This document shows, in pieces, positions 36,147 to 45,274 of a DNA stretch of 64,000 nt. The DNA is taken from contig NZ_CP023315.3 of NCBI RefSeq assembly GCF_002310375.3, positions 3,038,001 to 3,102,000 on the forward strand, given 5' to 3'. A program made the position numbers and the translations under genes. Under the pieces are notes generated by a model that was not told where the DNA came from, did no database searches, and saw only the letters and a program-made list of their open reading frames with translations. Within the stretch, counting starts at the first letter, position 1. Each line of letters begins with the position of its first letter. The DNA is from Caulobacter vibrioides. Lineage in GTDB: Bacteria; Pseudomonadota; Alphaproteobacteria; Caulobacterales; Caulobacteraceae.

Positions 36147-36586
36147 GCCTCACCGCGCTGCTGACCCCGGCCCGCCGGGACTTTCTGGTCTCGGCCCTGC
36201 GCTATGGGCTGGCCGGCGTCTTCAACACCCTGGTCGGCTTTTCGATCATCCTGATCCTGGACCTGGGCCTGGGCCTGGCTCCGCACCTGGCCAACGCCAT
36301 CGGCTATGCGGTCGGGGTCTGCGTCAGCTTCGTGCTGAGCAAGGTCTTCGTCTTCAAGGCCCGCAAGCCCACGCGGTCGGCGCCGCTGCGCTATGTCATC
36401 GCCGTAGCGGCCGCCTTCGCCCTGAACCAGGGCGTGCTGACCCTGGCCAAGCTGGTCCTGCCCACCGGCGCGCTGTGGAGCGTGGCGGCGCAGGGGTCCG
36501 CGGCGGTGAGCTACACCGCCGCCCTGTTCCTGCTCAGCCACTTCTGGGTCTTCGCCCAGGCCCCGAACGCCGGCGAGAACGCCTGA
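36143..36586 (+). CDS. GtrA-like flippase family protein
   Basis: GTG 36143 overlaps the upstream stop; 147 residues with four membrane helices. GtrA/DPMS motifs are clear: FLVSALRYGLAGVFNTLVGF, LANAIGYAVGVCVSFVLSKV with the FxxxKxxVF element (FVFKA) and SYTAALFLLSHFWVF at the end. GtrA proteins are thought to flip polyprenyl-linked sugars made by the preceding glycosyltransferase. Confidence 0.9.
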   Translation: MSLTALLTPARRDFLVSALRYGLAGVFNTLVGFSIILILDLGLGLAPHLANAIGYAVGVCVSFVLSKVFVFKARKPTRSAPLRYVIAVAAAFALNQGVLTLAKLVLPTGALWSVAAQGSAAVSYTAALFLLSHFWVFAQAPNAGENA

Positions 36587-36604
36587 GCCCTCGCCCGGTC
36601 GGCG

Positions 36605-38530
36605 TCAGGGCTGACCCGCGCCGACGATCCGCATCGCCTCCAGGCCCGCGCCCAGCATGCGCGTGTCCTCGCCCAGGCCCAGCGACTTGGGCGTCGCCGC
36701 GTCCGGGCTCTCGATCGTGACGCGCAGGGTCGGGCCCTTCAGCGCCTCGGGCGACAGCGGCACGACGAAGCCGTGATTGACCGCCTTCTGGCGATCGAAC
36801 ACGAAGCGCTCCTGGGCGCCGCCCGGCACGGAGACGATCACGGTGCGCTTGGAGTCCGGCATGGGCAGGAAGGCGAAGGCCGCCACCTCCAGCACAGGCG
36901 ATGTCAGGCTGCGCTGCCAGTCGGCGATCGGGATCTCGACCGTCGAGCGCTTGCCGTCGGCCCAGACGCCGCCGAGCTCGGGCGCGGACCAGCCTTCGCG
37001 CAGGTACGGCACGCCCGACGCGCTTTGCTTGAAGCGCAGGGACGGCGGCTCCAGGCAGGGTCCGGCCACCACCACCACCAGGCCGATCGGCGCGCCCGAA
37101 CGGCAGCCGGGCTTGTCGAAGGCGTCGCCGGCCAGGGTGACGATATAGGGCACGTCGCCGGCGCGATCGGGGCGGCCGTCCTCGATCAGGCTGATCACAT
37201 TGGCGCCGTGCGCCGACTGCAGCATGGCGATGGTGCCCATATAGGTCACGATCGGCGTCGGGACCTCAGCCGAGAACATCGCCGCGTCGCCGTGCAGGCC
37301 GCGCGTGACCCGGACCTGGCGGATATCCTCCATGATCGCGTTGACCCGCGGCACGTCCATGACGCTGGGGCGCTGGAACAGCGCCACCATCACCACCGTC
37401 TGGGCGACGACGGTCAGGGCCACGCCCGCCTGCAGCCGGCGATCGGCCAGCATCTCTTCGGCCGAAACGCCCCGCACGCCCAGCACCGTCAGGCCCCACA
37501 GCGGCACGACGAAGGCCAGCATCGAGAACACCCCGAAGCTGTGCTTGAGCACCGCATAGATCGAACCGTCGCCGGTCAGCTTGAGCACCGCGTACTGGGC
37601 CAGCATGGCCGCACCGCAAGCCGCGCCCAGGGCCGCGAACATCAGGGCCGAGGTGTCGGCCGCCTCATGCTCGGGATCATCGGCCGGACGCAGCAGGTGG
37701 ACAAGCAGGACCCAGGCCGACAGACCCACCAGCAGCGCCGAGACGCCCGCCAAGGCCTCCAGCGAGAGGTCGACGCCCAGGTTCACGCTGCCGTTGTTGC
37801 CGGCGATGAACTTCATCTTGCTGAAGAACGGGTTCAGCACGATCGCGGCCGGAATGGCGATCAGACCGGCCAGGCCGATTGGCTCGAACTTGCGGGTCCG
37901 CAGGACCTCACGCAGCCAGGTCACGCCCAGCATGGCCATCAGGGCGCCGGCCAGTTGCAGGGTCGGCACTAGGTGGAAGCAGCCGCAGAAGGCGACGGCC
38001 GCCACCGCGAACAGCACGAAGTCCCGCCGGGAGCGCCCCAGCAGCACGACGGCGATGGTCAGGGCGATCAGGTTGACGGCTTCGCCGACGATCTGCGGGA
38101 AGAAGAAGTTGTCGATCAGCTCGCCGCCGAACGCGCCGCGCGTGATCTTGATGTTGATCAGGCTGAGCACCAGGCCCAGCGCCAGGAAGGTCAGCGACAC
38201 CCGCCGCGCCTGCTCGAACAGGCACACCCAAACCACCGCCGCCGACAGCACGCCCGCCATCAACAGCGCGTTCAGATGCTGCCAGCCCAGGGTGGCGAAC
38301 AGCCCCGCCAAGCGGTGGCTGAGCTTGGGATAATAGGCCATTTCGGCCATCCACTCATGGCCCTGCAGCGGGATGATGAACGCATGGCGCACCACCTCCA
38401 TGACCTGCAGGTGGTAGGAACTGTCGACCGACAGCGACAGGATGCGGTTGGAGGACAAGGCTGCCGCCAGCAGCAGGCACCACAGCGCCAGGCCTCCGAC
38501 CCATAGCCAGGTCTTCTTGGTCTCGAACAT
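36605..38530 (-). CDS. Large polytopic membrane protein, possible GT-C-type
   Basis: 641 codons from ATG 38530; the longer frame upstream reads through spacer. About 12 membrane helices (residues 8-410), with an early SVDSSYHLQVMEVVRH loop that could be the first periplasmic loop of a GT-C fold (acidic Asp), then a periplasmic C-terminal domain from about residue 430, beta-rich, with two Cys in the PGCRSGAP and AGPCLEPP segments. It converges with the GtrB/GtrA pair. A transferase using the lipid-linked sugar is plausible but not shown. Confidence 0.7.
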   Translation of the reverse strand: MFETKKTWLWVGGLALWCLLLAAALSSNRILSLSVDSSYHLQVMEVVRHAFIIPLQGHEWMAEMAYYPKLSHRLAGLFATLGWQHLNALLMAGVLSAAVVWVCLFEQARRVSLTFLALGLVLSLINIKITRGAFGGELIDNFFFPQIVGEAVNLIALTIAVVLLGRSRRDFVLFAVAAVAFCGCFHLVPTLQLAGALMAMLGVTWLREVLRTRKFEPIGLAGLIAIPAAIVLNPFFSKMKFIAGNNGSVNLGVDLSLEALAGVSALLVGLSAWVLLVHLLRPADDPEHEAADTSALMFAALGAACGAAMLAQYAVLKLTGDGSIYAVLKHSFGVFSMLAFVVPLWGLTVLGVRGVSAEEMLADRRLQAGVALTVVAQTVVMVALFQRPSVMDVPRVNAIMEDIRQVRVTRGLHGDAAMFSAEVPTPIVTYMGTIAMLQSAHGANVISLIEDGRPDRAGDVPYIVTLAGDAFDKPGCRSGAPIGLVVVVAGPCLEPPSLRFKQSASGVPYLREGWSAPELGGVWADGKRSTVEIPIADWQRSLTSPVLEVAAFAFLPMPDSKRTVIVSVPGGAQERFVFDRQKAVNHGFVVPLSPEALKGPTLRVTIESPDAATPKSLGLGEDTRMLGAGLEAMRIVGAGQP

Positions 38531-38672
38531 CCGCGTCCCACCCCGATCGAATCCGCGCGCCCCCGCGCCCGACGCTGGACTTTCTAGCAGCAAAGCCGCC
38601 GCCGCAAAGCCGGCGCTTTGCGCTGGCGTGGCGGATCCTCGTGACCCTAAGCTCTCGATCGGAGGCCGCGCC

Positions 38673-39050
38673 ATGAGCAACTTCATCCAGGTGACGCCGT
38701 TCCTGCATGTGCGGGATCTGGACGAGGCCCTGTCGTTCTTCGTCGACCTCCTGGGCTTTGGCGTCCCCTACCGCGAGCCCGGCTACGCCTATGTCCACCG
38801 CGAGACGGTCGGCTTTCGGCTGCTGGAGGCCGAGGAAGCCGTCATCAAGCCCAGAGGCGTCGGCGGTTTCGCCTACTATATCGACGTGCGGGACGTGGAC
38901 GCCGTCGCGGCCGAACTGGCCCCGCGCCTGGCCGCCCTGCCGCCGGAGGATGTCTGCGGGCCGGTGGACCAGCCCTATGGCCAGCGCGAGTTCATGATCC
39001 GCGCGCCCGACGGCGGGCTGCTGGTGTTCGGCCAGGCGATCGAGAAATAA
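38673..39050 (+). CDS. VOC (glyoxalase/bleomycin-resistance) superfamily protein
   Basis: 125 codons from ATG 38673 with GGAGG 8 bases before. One paired beta-alpha-beta unit repeat: VTPFLHVRDLDEALSFFVDLLGF, then YYIDVRDVDAVAAELA and the final RFMIRAPDGGLLVFGQ-like strand (here REFMIRAPDGGLLVFGQ). Metal ligands of the family are only partly present. Substrate unknown. Confidence 0.88.
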   Translation: MSNFIQVTPFLHVRDLDEALSFFVDLLGFGVPYREPGYAYVHRETVGFRLLEAEEAVIKPRGVGGFAYYIDVRDVDAVAAELAPRLAALPPEDVCGPVDQPYGQREFMIRAPDGGLLVFGQAIEK

Positions 39051-39123
39051 TTACGCTCGTAATTAGTTTAGACTTGTAAAATCCAATAACACCGCCACTC
39101 TCGCCTTCGCCGGGAGAGGGACA

Positions 39124-39672
39124 GTGACAACCATGGCGACCTTGGATTTTGGCGCCCGGCGCCGGCGGACCTCGGCGATCGCCCTGGCGATCTCGACCAT
39201 CGCCGTGCTCGGCGCGCTGGGCGCGATGGTGCTGACCGGCGTCGACCTGGCCCGCTTCGAGCGCGCCAACGCCGACCTGCCGCCGCCCTCGCCGCAGCAG
39301 GCCGCGCGCTATGCGCCGCTGGCGCAAACCAACTGGCGCATCGTCCACGCCAATCTCGAGGCCCGGCTCAAACAGGCCAGCCCCCTGGAGCTGGGCGCGG
39401 TGTGGTCCACCCGCACGGGCCGCATCTGCGGACTGGTCAACGGCCGGGGCAGCTTTGGCGGGCTCACGGCCATGGCGCGGTTCTACACGGTCGACCAGCA
39501 GCCGGTGTTCCACCGCGACATCGACCACCTGAGCTTCCAGCACGAATGGTTCCAGTGCCGGCGCGACACCTATGTGATGCTGCACCAGGGCACGATGGAG
39601 CCGGGCTTCTGCGGCACCGAACTTGGCCGCCGGCGGTGCTATGCGGTGAAGAACGGGGTGCGGGTGGAGTGA
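39124..39672 (+). CDS. Membrane-anchored periplasmic hypothetical protein
   Basis: 182 codons from GTG 39124, which is 4-6 bases after GGGAGAGG; ATG 39133 is the alternative. One N-terminal hydrophobic helix (about 15-40, ALAISTIAVLGALGAMVL) then a soluble domain with four Cys residues (GRICGLVN, FQCRRDTY, EPGFCGTE, RRRCYAV) that could form two disulfides in the periplasm. No family recognised. Last chromosomal gene before the island. Confidence 0.75.
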   Translation: MTTMATLDFGARRRRTSAIALAISTIAVLGALGAMVLTGVDLARFERANADLPPPSPQQAARYAPLAQTNWRIVHANLEARLKQASPLELGAVWSTRTGRICGLVNGRGSFGGLTAMARFYTVDQQPVFHRDIDHLSFQHEWFQCRRDTYVMLHQGTMEPGFCGTELGRRRCYAVKNGVRVE

Positions 39673-39678
39673 GCGAAA

Positions 39679-39832
39679 GCGCCCCCACCACCGCGGAGCC
39701 TGTCCTCGGGCGCGCTTCGCGCGACCCGGGGGCGGTCCCCCTCCCCCGTTTCACGGGGGAGGATGAGCTTCCTCCTGCCCCGCAACGCGGGGGAGGTGGC
39801 GCGCGGCGCAGCCGCGTGACGGAGGGGGCGCT
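39679..39832. repeat. Intergenic repeat family A, copy 4
   Basis: gcgcccccacc at the left and cgtgacggagggggcgc at the right, inner cctcccccgttt and gggggaggtgg blocks, plus an extra hairpin (tcgggcgcgc / gcgcgacccg) not seen in the other copies. Confidence 0.8.
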
Positions 39833-39890
39833 CCTTGGGGAGGGTGAGTGCGTGCGCCGTATGAGGACGCGCAACACAGCTTGAGGCCAC

Positions 39891-39946
39891 GTCCCCTTCT
39901 CCCCTTGCGGGAGAAGGTGTCGCTGAAGGCGACGGATGAGGGGTCG
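39891..39946. repeat. Family D repeat at the left edge of the island
   Basis: ccccttctccccttgcgggagaaggtg followed (in two pieces) by tcgctgaaggcga and cggatgagggg. An inverted relative lies at 56816-56863 just beyond the right island edge. The gatgagggg end carries the presumed recombination core. Confidence 0.75.
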
Positions 39947-39947
39947 C
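39937..39947 (+). other. Putative left attachment core (attL)
   Basis: TGAGGGGTCGC, repeated in direct orientation at 56749-56759. Sequence composition changes directly after it, and all island genes lie between the two copies. Confidence 0.55.
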
Positions 39948-40194
39948 ACTCTTACCTAAACCGACAAACCGTTTGTGTGTCGGTGTAGGGTCCCCGCTTC
40001 ACGCCCTTGAGCCGCCGGTGAGCGGGCTTTGGCGCAGCACTTACAGTGCATACCTTCCACCGCCCTGTCCGCCAGAAGGCTGCGGCCAAAGTGCTCAAAG
40101 AAACAAACCCTCGGAACCCCCTGGCTTTGCCTTGGCACAAGAGTTCTCCTAGGCGACGATCCTGCCTCCATCAGACGGGCCCGGGGGTCAGCAA
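39948..40194. other. Non-coding left end of the island
   Basis: About 250 bases with short hairpin-like segments (for example gccgccggtgagcgggc) but no convincing gene on either strand. With the adjacent repeats it makes a gene-free stretch from 39673 to 40194. Confidence 0.5.
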
Positions 40195-40803
40195 ATGTCA
40201 GCTTGCGTAGCACGCAGCAGCACTGCCTACGGTCCAGCAGACTTCGAGGCCTGTGAAACCCTGGCGCAGATGGTCGACGTTTACCTGCTTGTGTGGGGTG
40301 ACCGACCGGCCCGCGAGCTAGCATGGTGGGGCGACCAGGCCCTTACTTTCGAACAAGCGATCCGGCGGGCGATGTTCAAACTGGAAGGCGATGGAAGGCG
40401 CGATGGACACCAACGCAGCTACAGCGTCGCCGATCTCGCCGCCATGGGGGCGCGGTTGACGACGCATTCTCTGGCGTTAAAGGCCGCGCACGACTTCGAT
40501 ACCCTTCTAACTGCCGTAGAACTAGGACTTGGCCTCGCGCCACGGCGCTCTCCGCTCTTGGTCTACGACGTCGCCCATCGGTTAGGGTGCTACCTGAAGA
40601 TACCGCCCCAGTATGTCTATTTGCACGCTGGCCCTAGAGTCGGCGCCGAGCGCCTCAAAGCCGGCCTCGGCCGCTATCGGCGGCTAGACCCAGCCGACCC
40701 AGCCCAACTGCCCACGTCCTTGCGCATGCGCTTGGCCCCTAACCAGATGGAGAACTTCCTGTGCGTGGCCCGGCGCGCGCTACACTCAAGCCTTTGGGAT
40801 TAG
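40195..40803 (+). CDS. Hypothetical protein, first gene of a HEPN-like pair
   Basis: 202 codons, no membrane segment. Helical N-half (FEACETLAQMVDVYLLVWGD, ELAWWGDQALTFEQAI) and a C-half with LVYDVAHRLGCYLKIPPQYVYLHAGP followed by a basic RxxGxxRYRR stretch. No family I can name with confidence. The next gene starts 6 bases after its stop, so the two should be made together. Its base use is less GC-biased than the flanking chromosome. Confidence 0.75.
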   Translation: MSACVARSSTAYGPADFEACETLAQMVDVYLLVWGDRPARELAWWGDQALTFEQAIRRAMFKLEGDGRRDGHQRSYSVADLAAMGARLTTHSLALKAAHDFDTLLTAVELGLGLAPRRSPLLVYDVAHRLGCYLKIPPQYVYLHAGPRVGAERLKAGLGRYRRLDPADPAQLPTSLRMRLAPNQMENFLCVARRALHSSLWD

Positions 40804-40809
40804 GAACGC

Positions 40810-41418
40810 ATGGACGGTCAAGATCATCAACACGGTAGGTGGGTGGAGACCGACGAGGCTGAAGACGTCGCCGGCTCTGTCCGCCACGTCCTGCGCTGTT
40901 GGCCTCTGACGGTCGACGATCCCCAAGCGTTCAAGTGGACAGCCCTGGCTCTACACGCGGCACTGCAGGGCGCCTGCGTTTGCCATTTGACCACAACCTG
41001 CCCGCCAGTCGGAGCGGTGACCGAGCGTAATGCGGGCGAATGGCTGGCATGGTATGAGCGGTCACGGACCGATCCAGACGCCAAGGCACCGAAGACCTAT
41101 CTTATGGATCTCCCAGCCCTGTTGAAGACGATACGGCAACCCGACACTCAGGGCGGTGGCGAAACCAGTGCCGGGATTTCCCTGACTGACGGCGAACTTA
41201 ACTGGCTCCTCCGGTTCCATAACGACCTGCGCAATCAGTTCGTCCACTTTAGCCCTCAGGGATGGTCCATCGAGATATCAGGCCTACCTGGCCTTGCCGA
41301 ATTGACCGCTCGCATCATTACCGCCGTGCTCGACACGGGGTGGGGCTTTCGGCACAAAGATACCGCTTGGTGCGATGCACTACGCGCTGATCTCGAAGGT
41401 CTGTCGCGGATGTCGTGA
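40810..41418 (+). CDS. Putative HEPN-like protein, second gene of the pair
   Basis: 202 codons. The middle-to-late segment LLRFHNDLRNQFVHFSPQGW contains R-N-x3-H, which fits the Rx4-6H catalytic motif of HEPN ribonucleases, on what looks like an amphipathic helix. The N-half has a helix with FKWTALALHAALQGACVCHL. HEPN enzymes are common in toxin-antitoxin and phage-defence systems. The motif is short, so a chance match is possible. The partner upstream could be the antitoxin or sensor. Confidence 0.6.
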   Translation: MDGQDHQHGRWVETDEAEDVAGSVRHVLRCWPLTVDDPQAFKWTALALHAALQGACVCHLTTTCPPVGAVTERNAGEWLAWYERSRTDPDAKAPKTYLMDLPALLKTIRQPDTQGGGETSAGISLTDGELNWLLRFHNDLRNQFVHFSPQGWSIEISGLPGLAELTARIITAVLDTGWGFRHKDTAWCDALRADLEGLSRMS

Positions 41419-41614
41419 TTCTGAAGGGACGTTCGCGCCTCAACTCGCGTTGCTGTTCCAGCCGCCTAATGCTCGCGCCTCAAGGGCGGCAATGCATCAG
41501 AACCGACAATTGCTTTCAGTGGCGGTCTAGGTAGGGCCGCTATCCGTCGCTGAAATTTCCCTCAGAGCGGTGATCGACGGAAACGGCCACTTTCCGCAGT
41601 CCTCATACGCCTCT

Positions 41615-42295
41615 CTAAAGCTGAACCGAAACCTGCCAGTTCGTCGACCGCGACCGTCCGAGAATCTCCGGCACCGAGGTCAGCAGCAGCTCGCCCGTCT
41701 GGTTGTTGAACAACGCCACGCGGTGACGTGACCCCAAAGCCTCAGCGGCAGCAATCTCGCCTTCTGTCAGCGCAAAGAAGAAGCCAGCGAAGCCGGGCTT
41801 AACGCGCGTCTGGTTGGCCGTTTTGATCTCGATGAACACCAGGTCGCTCAGCTGCGCCCTTAGACGTTCCTGATCGTGGAAATCGACAGGCGCTGGTGCC
41901 GCTATGGCGTCGAAGCTTGAAGGCCGGATGTGGATCCCGGTCTCAGCCAAAGCCGCCAGCAGCGCCTTGAGTGCGACACCTTTTGGCCGGGGAAGCCAGG
42001 TTTGCATGGCGAAAACGGCGCCCTGCTCTCCGAGGGCGCCGTTGGTGTTGGCTAAGCGCTGAAGGTGGGCGCGCTTTTGCGCAATGATCTCGAAAAGGTC
42101 CAAACCAACGGCTCCCGGCCCCAAAATCTGCAGCGCCAAACCTAGGCCGTGCAGCCCGGCTCGTATCGTGAGGCAGAGGCCATAACCGAACAACCAGCCC
42201 CAGTCCCCCAACGCGTCGCCTTGGAATGGTTGTTTCGCCAAAGAGTGGCGACAAGCGACGAAATGCAGCCTTGGCCGCGTTGCCCGAAGAGTCAC
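41615..42295 (-). CDS. Hypothetical protein with nuclease-like C-terminal domain
   Basis: 226 codons from GTG 42295; an internal ATG near residue 96 (MQTWLPRP) could be the true start. The C-terminal part, DLVFIEIKTANQT then FFFALTEGEIAAAEALG and RHRVALFNNQTGE, resembles DUF3883/PD-(D/E)XK-type domains (E-x-K motif, then an N/E-rich helix). It is divergent from the methyltransferase with 90 bases between, so it may belong to the restriction locus, as an accessory nuclease or controller. Confidence 0.55.
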   Translation of the reverse strand: MTLRATRPRLHFVACRHSLAKQPFQGDALGDWGWLFGYGLCLTIRAGLHGLGLALQILGPGAVGLDLFEIIAQKRAHLQRLANTNGALGEQGAVFAMQTWLPRPKGVALKALLAALAETGIHIRPSSFDAIAAPAPVDFHDQERLRAQLSDLVFIEIKTANQTRVKPGFAGFFFALTEGEIAAAEALGSRHRVALFNNQTGELLLTSVPEILGRSRSTNWQVSVQL

Positions 42296-42318
42296 GCAGG
42301 CTAATCTACGGCAGGCTG

Positions 42319-42332
42319 GCGACTCGAGTCGC
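42319..42332. promoter_or_regulatory. 14-bp palindrome containing CTCGAG upstream of the methyltransferase
   Basis: gcgactcgagtcgc is a perfect palindrome 54 bases before the methyltransferase start. Its centre is CTCGAG, the predicted recognition site of the PaeR7I/XhoI-type enzymes encoded next to it, so methylation here could tune expression. Confidence 0.6.
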
Positions 42333-42385
42333 TCCGCCTCTTTTTAGGCCGGACGCTTTCGGCGAGCAGTTTGTAAGGAGCGCAC

Positions 42386-44092
42386 GTGGCGCAAAGCCCA
42401 GCCCTCGCTCAACAGTTTTTCCCCTCGCTTTGTCCGCTGGCCGAAGCCGTTGAAGTGCTTGCCAGCAGCGGCATCGAGGAACGCGGCGCTATTTACACCC
42501 GCGCCGAGGTCGTCGAGTTCATTCTGGATCTGGTTGGCTACACGCCTGACAAGCCGATTGGGCAACAGCGCCTGCTTGAGCCTTCGTTTGGTGGCGGTGA
42601 GTTTCTTTACGCCGCCGTCTCGCGCCTCATTGCAGCCTATCGCGCTTCCAAAGCGCCGAACTTCGACCAGCTGCTAAATGCTTTGCGCGCTGTCGAAGTG
42701 CACCGCGAGACCTACAACCAAACGTACGCCAAACTGCTAGCGCAGCTGGAGGGCCTCAAGTTTAGCCTGCGGGAAGCGCGCGCCTTGGCCGACACCTGGC
42801 TGGTGCGCAACGACTTCCTTCTCGCCGAGCATGATGGCGAGTTCGACTACATCGTCGGCAATCCGCCGTATGTCCGTCAGGAGCTTATTCCGCAGGTTCT
42901 GATCGACGAGTATCGGCGGCGTTTTTCGACCATCTACGATCGAGCTGACATCTATGTGCCGTTCATCGAGCAGTCTCTAGCGATGCTCGCCAGGGGCGGG
43001 GTGCTGAGCTTCATCTGCGCCGATCGGTGGATGAAGAACCGTTACGGCGGACCGCTGCGGAAGCTGGTCTCCGAGCGCTATCATCTGCGCGCCTACGTCG
43101 ACATGGTCGACACGCCCGCCTTCCTCTCAGAGGTGGTGGCCTATCCAGCCATTTTCGTCATCGCCAATGAACCCGGCAACACCACACGCTTGGCCCACCG
43201 GCCTAAGCTCGATGCGTCGACCCTCAAGGCTTTGGCGACCGACATCAACGCCACCGTGTCGCAAAGCGCTGCGGTGAAGGAGATTCCCGTCGCCGCCCGG
43301 GGTAGCGAACCTTGGATCCTCGAAGCGCTCGACACGCTCGGATTGGTTCGCCGACTTGAGGCGCAATATCCGACCATCGAAGAGGCCGGCTGCCGGGTCG
43401 GCATCGGCGTGGCCACCGGCGCGGACAAGGCGTTCATTGGCAAGTTCGATGAGCTCGACGTCGAGCCTGACCGCAAGGTCCCAATCGCAATGTCCAAGGA
43501 CCTGGCGACCGGGACACTGCGCTGGGGCGGCCTTGGCGTGATCAACCCCTTCGCACCCGAAGGTGGGCTGGTGCGCCTGGAGCAATATCCCAAGCTCAAG
43601 CTTTACTTGGAAGCTCGCAAAGAGCAGATCGCTCGTCGCCACGTGGCGCAAAAGACCCCGGCCAACTGGTACCGGACGATCGACCGCATCTATCCCGAGC
43701 TCGTAGGTCAGCCCAAGCTGCTCATCCCAGACATTCGCGGTGAGGCCAGCATCGTCTATGACGAAGGCGCCTGTTATCCGCACCACAACCTCTACTTCGT
43801 GACCTCAGCAAACTGGGATCTGCGCGCGCTCCAGGCCGTGCTGCTTTCGGGGATCGCGCGCCTGTTCATCTCCACCTACTCGACGAAGATGCGCGGCGGC
43901 TATTTGCGCTTCCAGGCGCAGTACCTCCGGCGCATCCGCATTCCGAACTGGAGCGACCTGTCGATGGAGCAACGCGCCGCCGTGATCGCGGCCGGCGCTT
44001 CCAAAGACCCCAAGCTTTGCAATAAGGCGGTCGCAGACATATACAACCTCAGCGAGGCTGAGAGCGCGCTGCTGTTTGACGTTGGGGTCTGA
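42386..44092 (+). CDS. N6-adenine DNA methyltransferase of a PaeR7I/XhoI-type system
   Basis: 568 codons from GTG 42386, behind AAGGAG. SAM-binding motif I is [16 protein letters not shown] and the catalytic motif IV is [12 protein letters not shown] (NPPY), marking a gamma-class adenine methyltransferase. The long C-terminal half, including [17 protein letters not shown] and [15 protein letters not shown], is a target-recognition region like that of Eco57I-type and M.PaeR7I-type enzymes. The endonuclease starts 1 base after its stop. It should methylate the adenine in CTCGAG. Confidence 0.9.
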   Translation: MAQSPALAQQFFPSLCPLAEAVEVLASSGIEERGAIYTRAEVVEFILDLVGYTPDKPIGQQRLLEPSFGGGEFLYAAVSRLIAAYRASKAPNFDQLLNALRAVEVHRETYNQTYAKLLAQLEGLKFSLREARALADTWLVRNDFLLAEHDGEFDYIVGNPPYVRQELIPQVLIDEYRRRFSTIYDRADIYVPFIEQSLAMLARGGVLSFICADRWMKNRYGGPLRKLVSERYHLRAYVDMVDTPAFLSEVVAYPAIFVIANEPGNTTRLAHRPKLDASTLKALATDINATVSQSAAVKEIPVAARGSEPWILEALDTLGLVRRLEAQYPTIEEAGCRVGIGVATGADKAFIGKFDELDVEPDRKVPIAMSKDLATGTLRWGGLGVINPFAPEGGLVRLEQYPKLKLYLEARKEQIARRHVAQKTPANWYRTIDRIYPELVGQPKLLIPDIRGEASIVYDEGACYPHHNLYFVTSANWDLRALQAVLLSGIARLFISTYSTKMRGGYLRFQAQYLRRIRIPNWSDLSMEQRAAVIAAGASKDPKLCNKAVADIYNLSEAESALLFDVGV

Positions 44093-44093
44093 C

Positions 44094-44828
44094 GTGGGAC
44101 TTGATCTGGCCGACTACGAGCGTAAGGCGCAAGAGTCTGTGATGGCGTTCTGGGGCAACCGCGATAAGGCGGCCCAGAAGCAGCGCGAAACCGGCAAGAT
44201 CGATCAAGGCACCCGTGGCAGCGTCACCGCGGGCAAAAACATGGATGGGTTTGTCTCGCTCATCGTCGACTTGGTGAAGGCCAATGGCTTGGCGCACGCA
44301 GAGGTCCATATCAAAAAGGCGGTCGTCACCCTGCCGGGCTATTTCCGGCCGACGAAGCTTTGGGATCTGCTTGTCCTGCAGGAGGGACGCCTGGTGGCGG
44401 CTGTCGAGTTGAAGAGCCAGGTCGGCTCGTTCGGCAACAACTTCAACAACCGAACCGAAGAAGCCTTGGGCATGGCCCACGACTTCTGGACCGCCTATCG
44501 CGAAGGCGCGTTTGGTCCGCATCCGCGGCCGTTTGCTGGATGGCTCATGCTGGTCGAAGACGCGCCCGAGGCGCGCAAGCCCGTGCGCGACAAATCTCCC
44601 CACTTCCCGGTGGACGCCGCCTTCCAGGGCGCCTCTTACCTGAAGCGCTATGACATCCTCTGCCAGCGACTCGCCCAGGAGCAGCTCTACACCACCGCTG
44701 CTGTCGTCACCTCGCCGCGCAGCGCCGCCACGACAGGCGAATATGGCGGCATGTCGGATATGACGAGCCTGAAGACCTTCGTGACGGCCTTCGCCGGCCA
44801 CATCGCCACGGAAGCGGCTCGGGCTTAG
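44094..44828 (+). CDS. PaeR7I-family type II restriction endonuclease
   Basis: 244 codons from GTG 44094 (TTG 44076 or 44082 are in-frame alternatives inside the methyltransferase gene). From memory it closely follows PaeR7[15 protein letters not shown] (here [15 protein letters not shown]), [17 protein letters not shown], the PD-(D/E)XK core [40 protein letters not shown] and [17 protein letters not shown]. PaeR7I and XhoI cut C^TCGAG. The gene is intact and directly follows its methyltransferase. Confidence 0.92.
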   Translation: MGLDLADYERKAQESVMAFWGNRDKAAQKQRETGKIDQGTRGSVTAGKNMDGFVSLIVDLVKANGLAHAEVHIKKAVVTLPGYFRPTKLWDLLVLQEGRLVAAVELKSQVGSFGNNFNNRTEEALGMAHDFWTAYREGAFGPHPRPFAGWLMLVEDAPEARKPVRDKSPHFPVDAAFQGASYLKRYDILCQRLAQEQLYTTAAVVTSPRSAATTGEYGGMSDMTSLKTFVTAFAGHIATEAARA

Positions 44829-45274
44829 CCGAAAGCCCTAGGTCGCGCGGACGCCACGCTCTGGCCTCGGCCGTGTGGGGCGTTCGTGTCGCCTGTTCAA
44901 ATCCCTGCGCTGAAACAGTTGCCCGCCACTTGCTAAAAGAAGAGACTCGGCGCGATCGTTGACCGCCCGTCAGCGCGTTGGCAACAACGCCGCGCCAGTG
45001 GCGCGTAGCAAGCAACTGTTTTTCCTCATCTTCTTAAGACGCTCTGTTGCTTTTAGTTTAGCAACAATTGCGATCTGTTGCCTTGAGCATTTTTCTCTCG
45101 AGGCAGAGTTGTGAAAATATGCTATTGAATTTAATGTCATTTTTGAGTGTTGCAACATACACGGACGCGCGCGCGACACCGCAACAGCCCGTAGAATGCG
45201 AACAACTGCTGCGGAACCTATTCGCGAAATTGCGATTTTGGATTATATAGCTTGGCAACACCCCGGAGGTCGCC
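44829..45274. promoter_or_regulatory. AT-richer spacer with a cluster of GTTGC/GCAAC motifs
   Basis: 446 bases without a gene. The 5-mer GTTGC or its complement occurs ten times between 44918 and 45259 (starts at 44918, 44981, 45012, 45046, 45061, 45077, 45149, 45152, 45181, 45255), including a palindrome gttgcttttagtttagcaac at 45046-45065 and gttgcaac at 45149-45156. A TATATA box (45244-45249) precedes the next gene. Probably a multi-site operator for the operon downstream. Confidence 0.6.

Noticed and set aside
39948..40194. Structured RNA or short gene at the island's left end
   Set aside because: Some pairing is possible and short open frames exist, but no known RNA signature (tmRNA tag, 6S, tRNA cloverleaf) or coding signal could be supported.
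44829..45274. Replication origin with iterons
   Set aside because: The GTTGC motifs vary in spacing and orientation and no replication initiator gene is adjacent; a multi-site operator explains them better.
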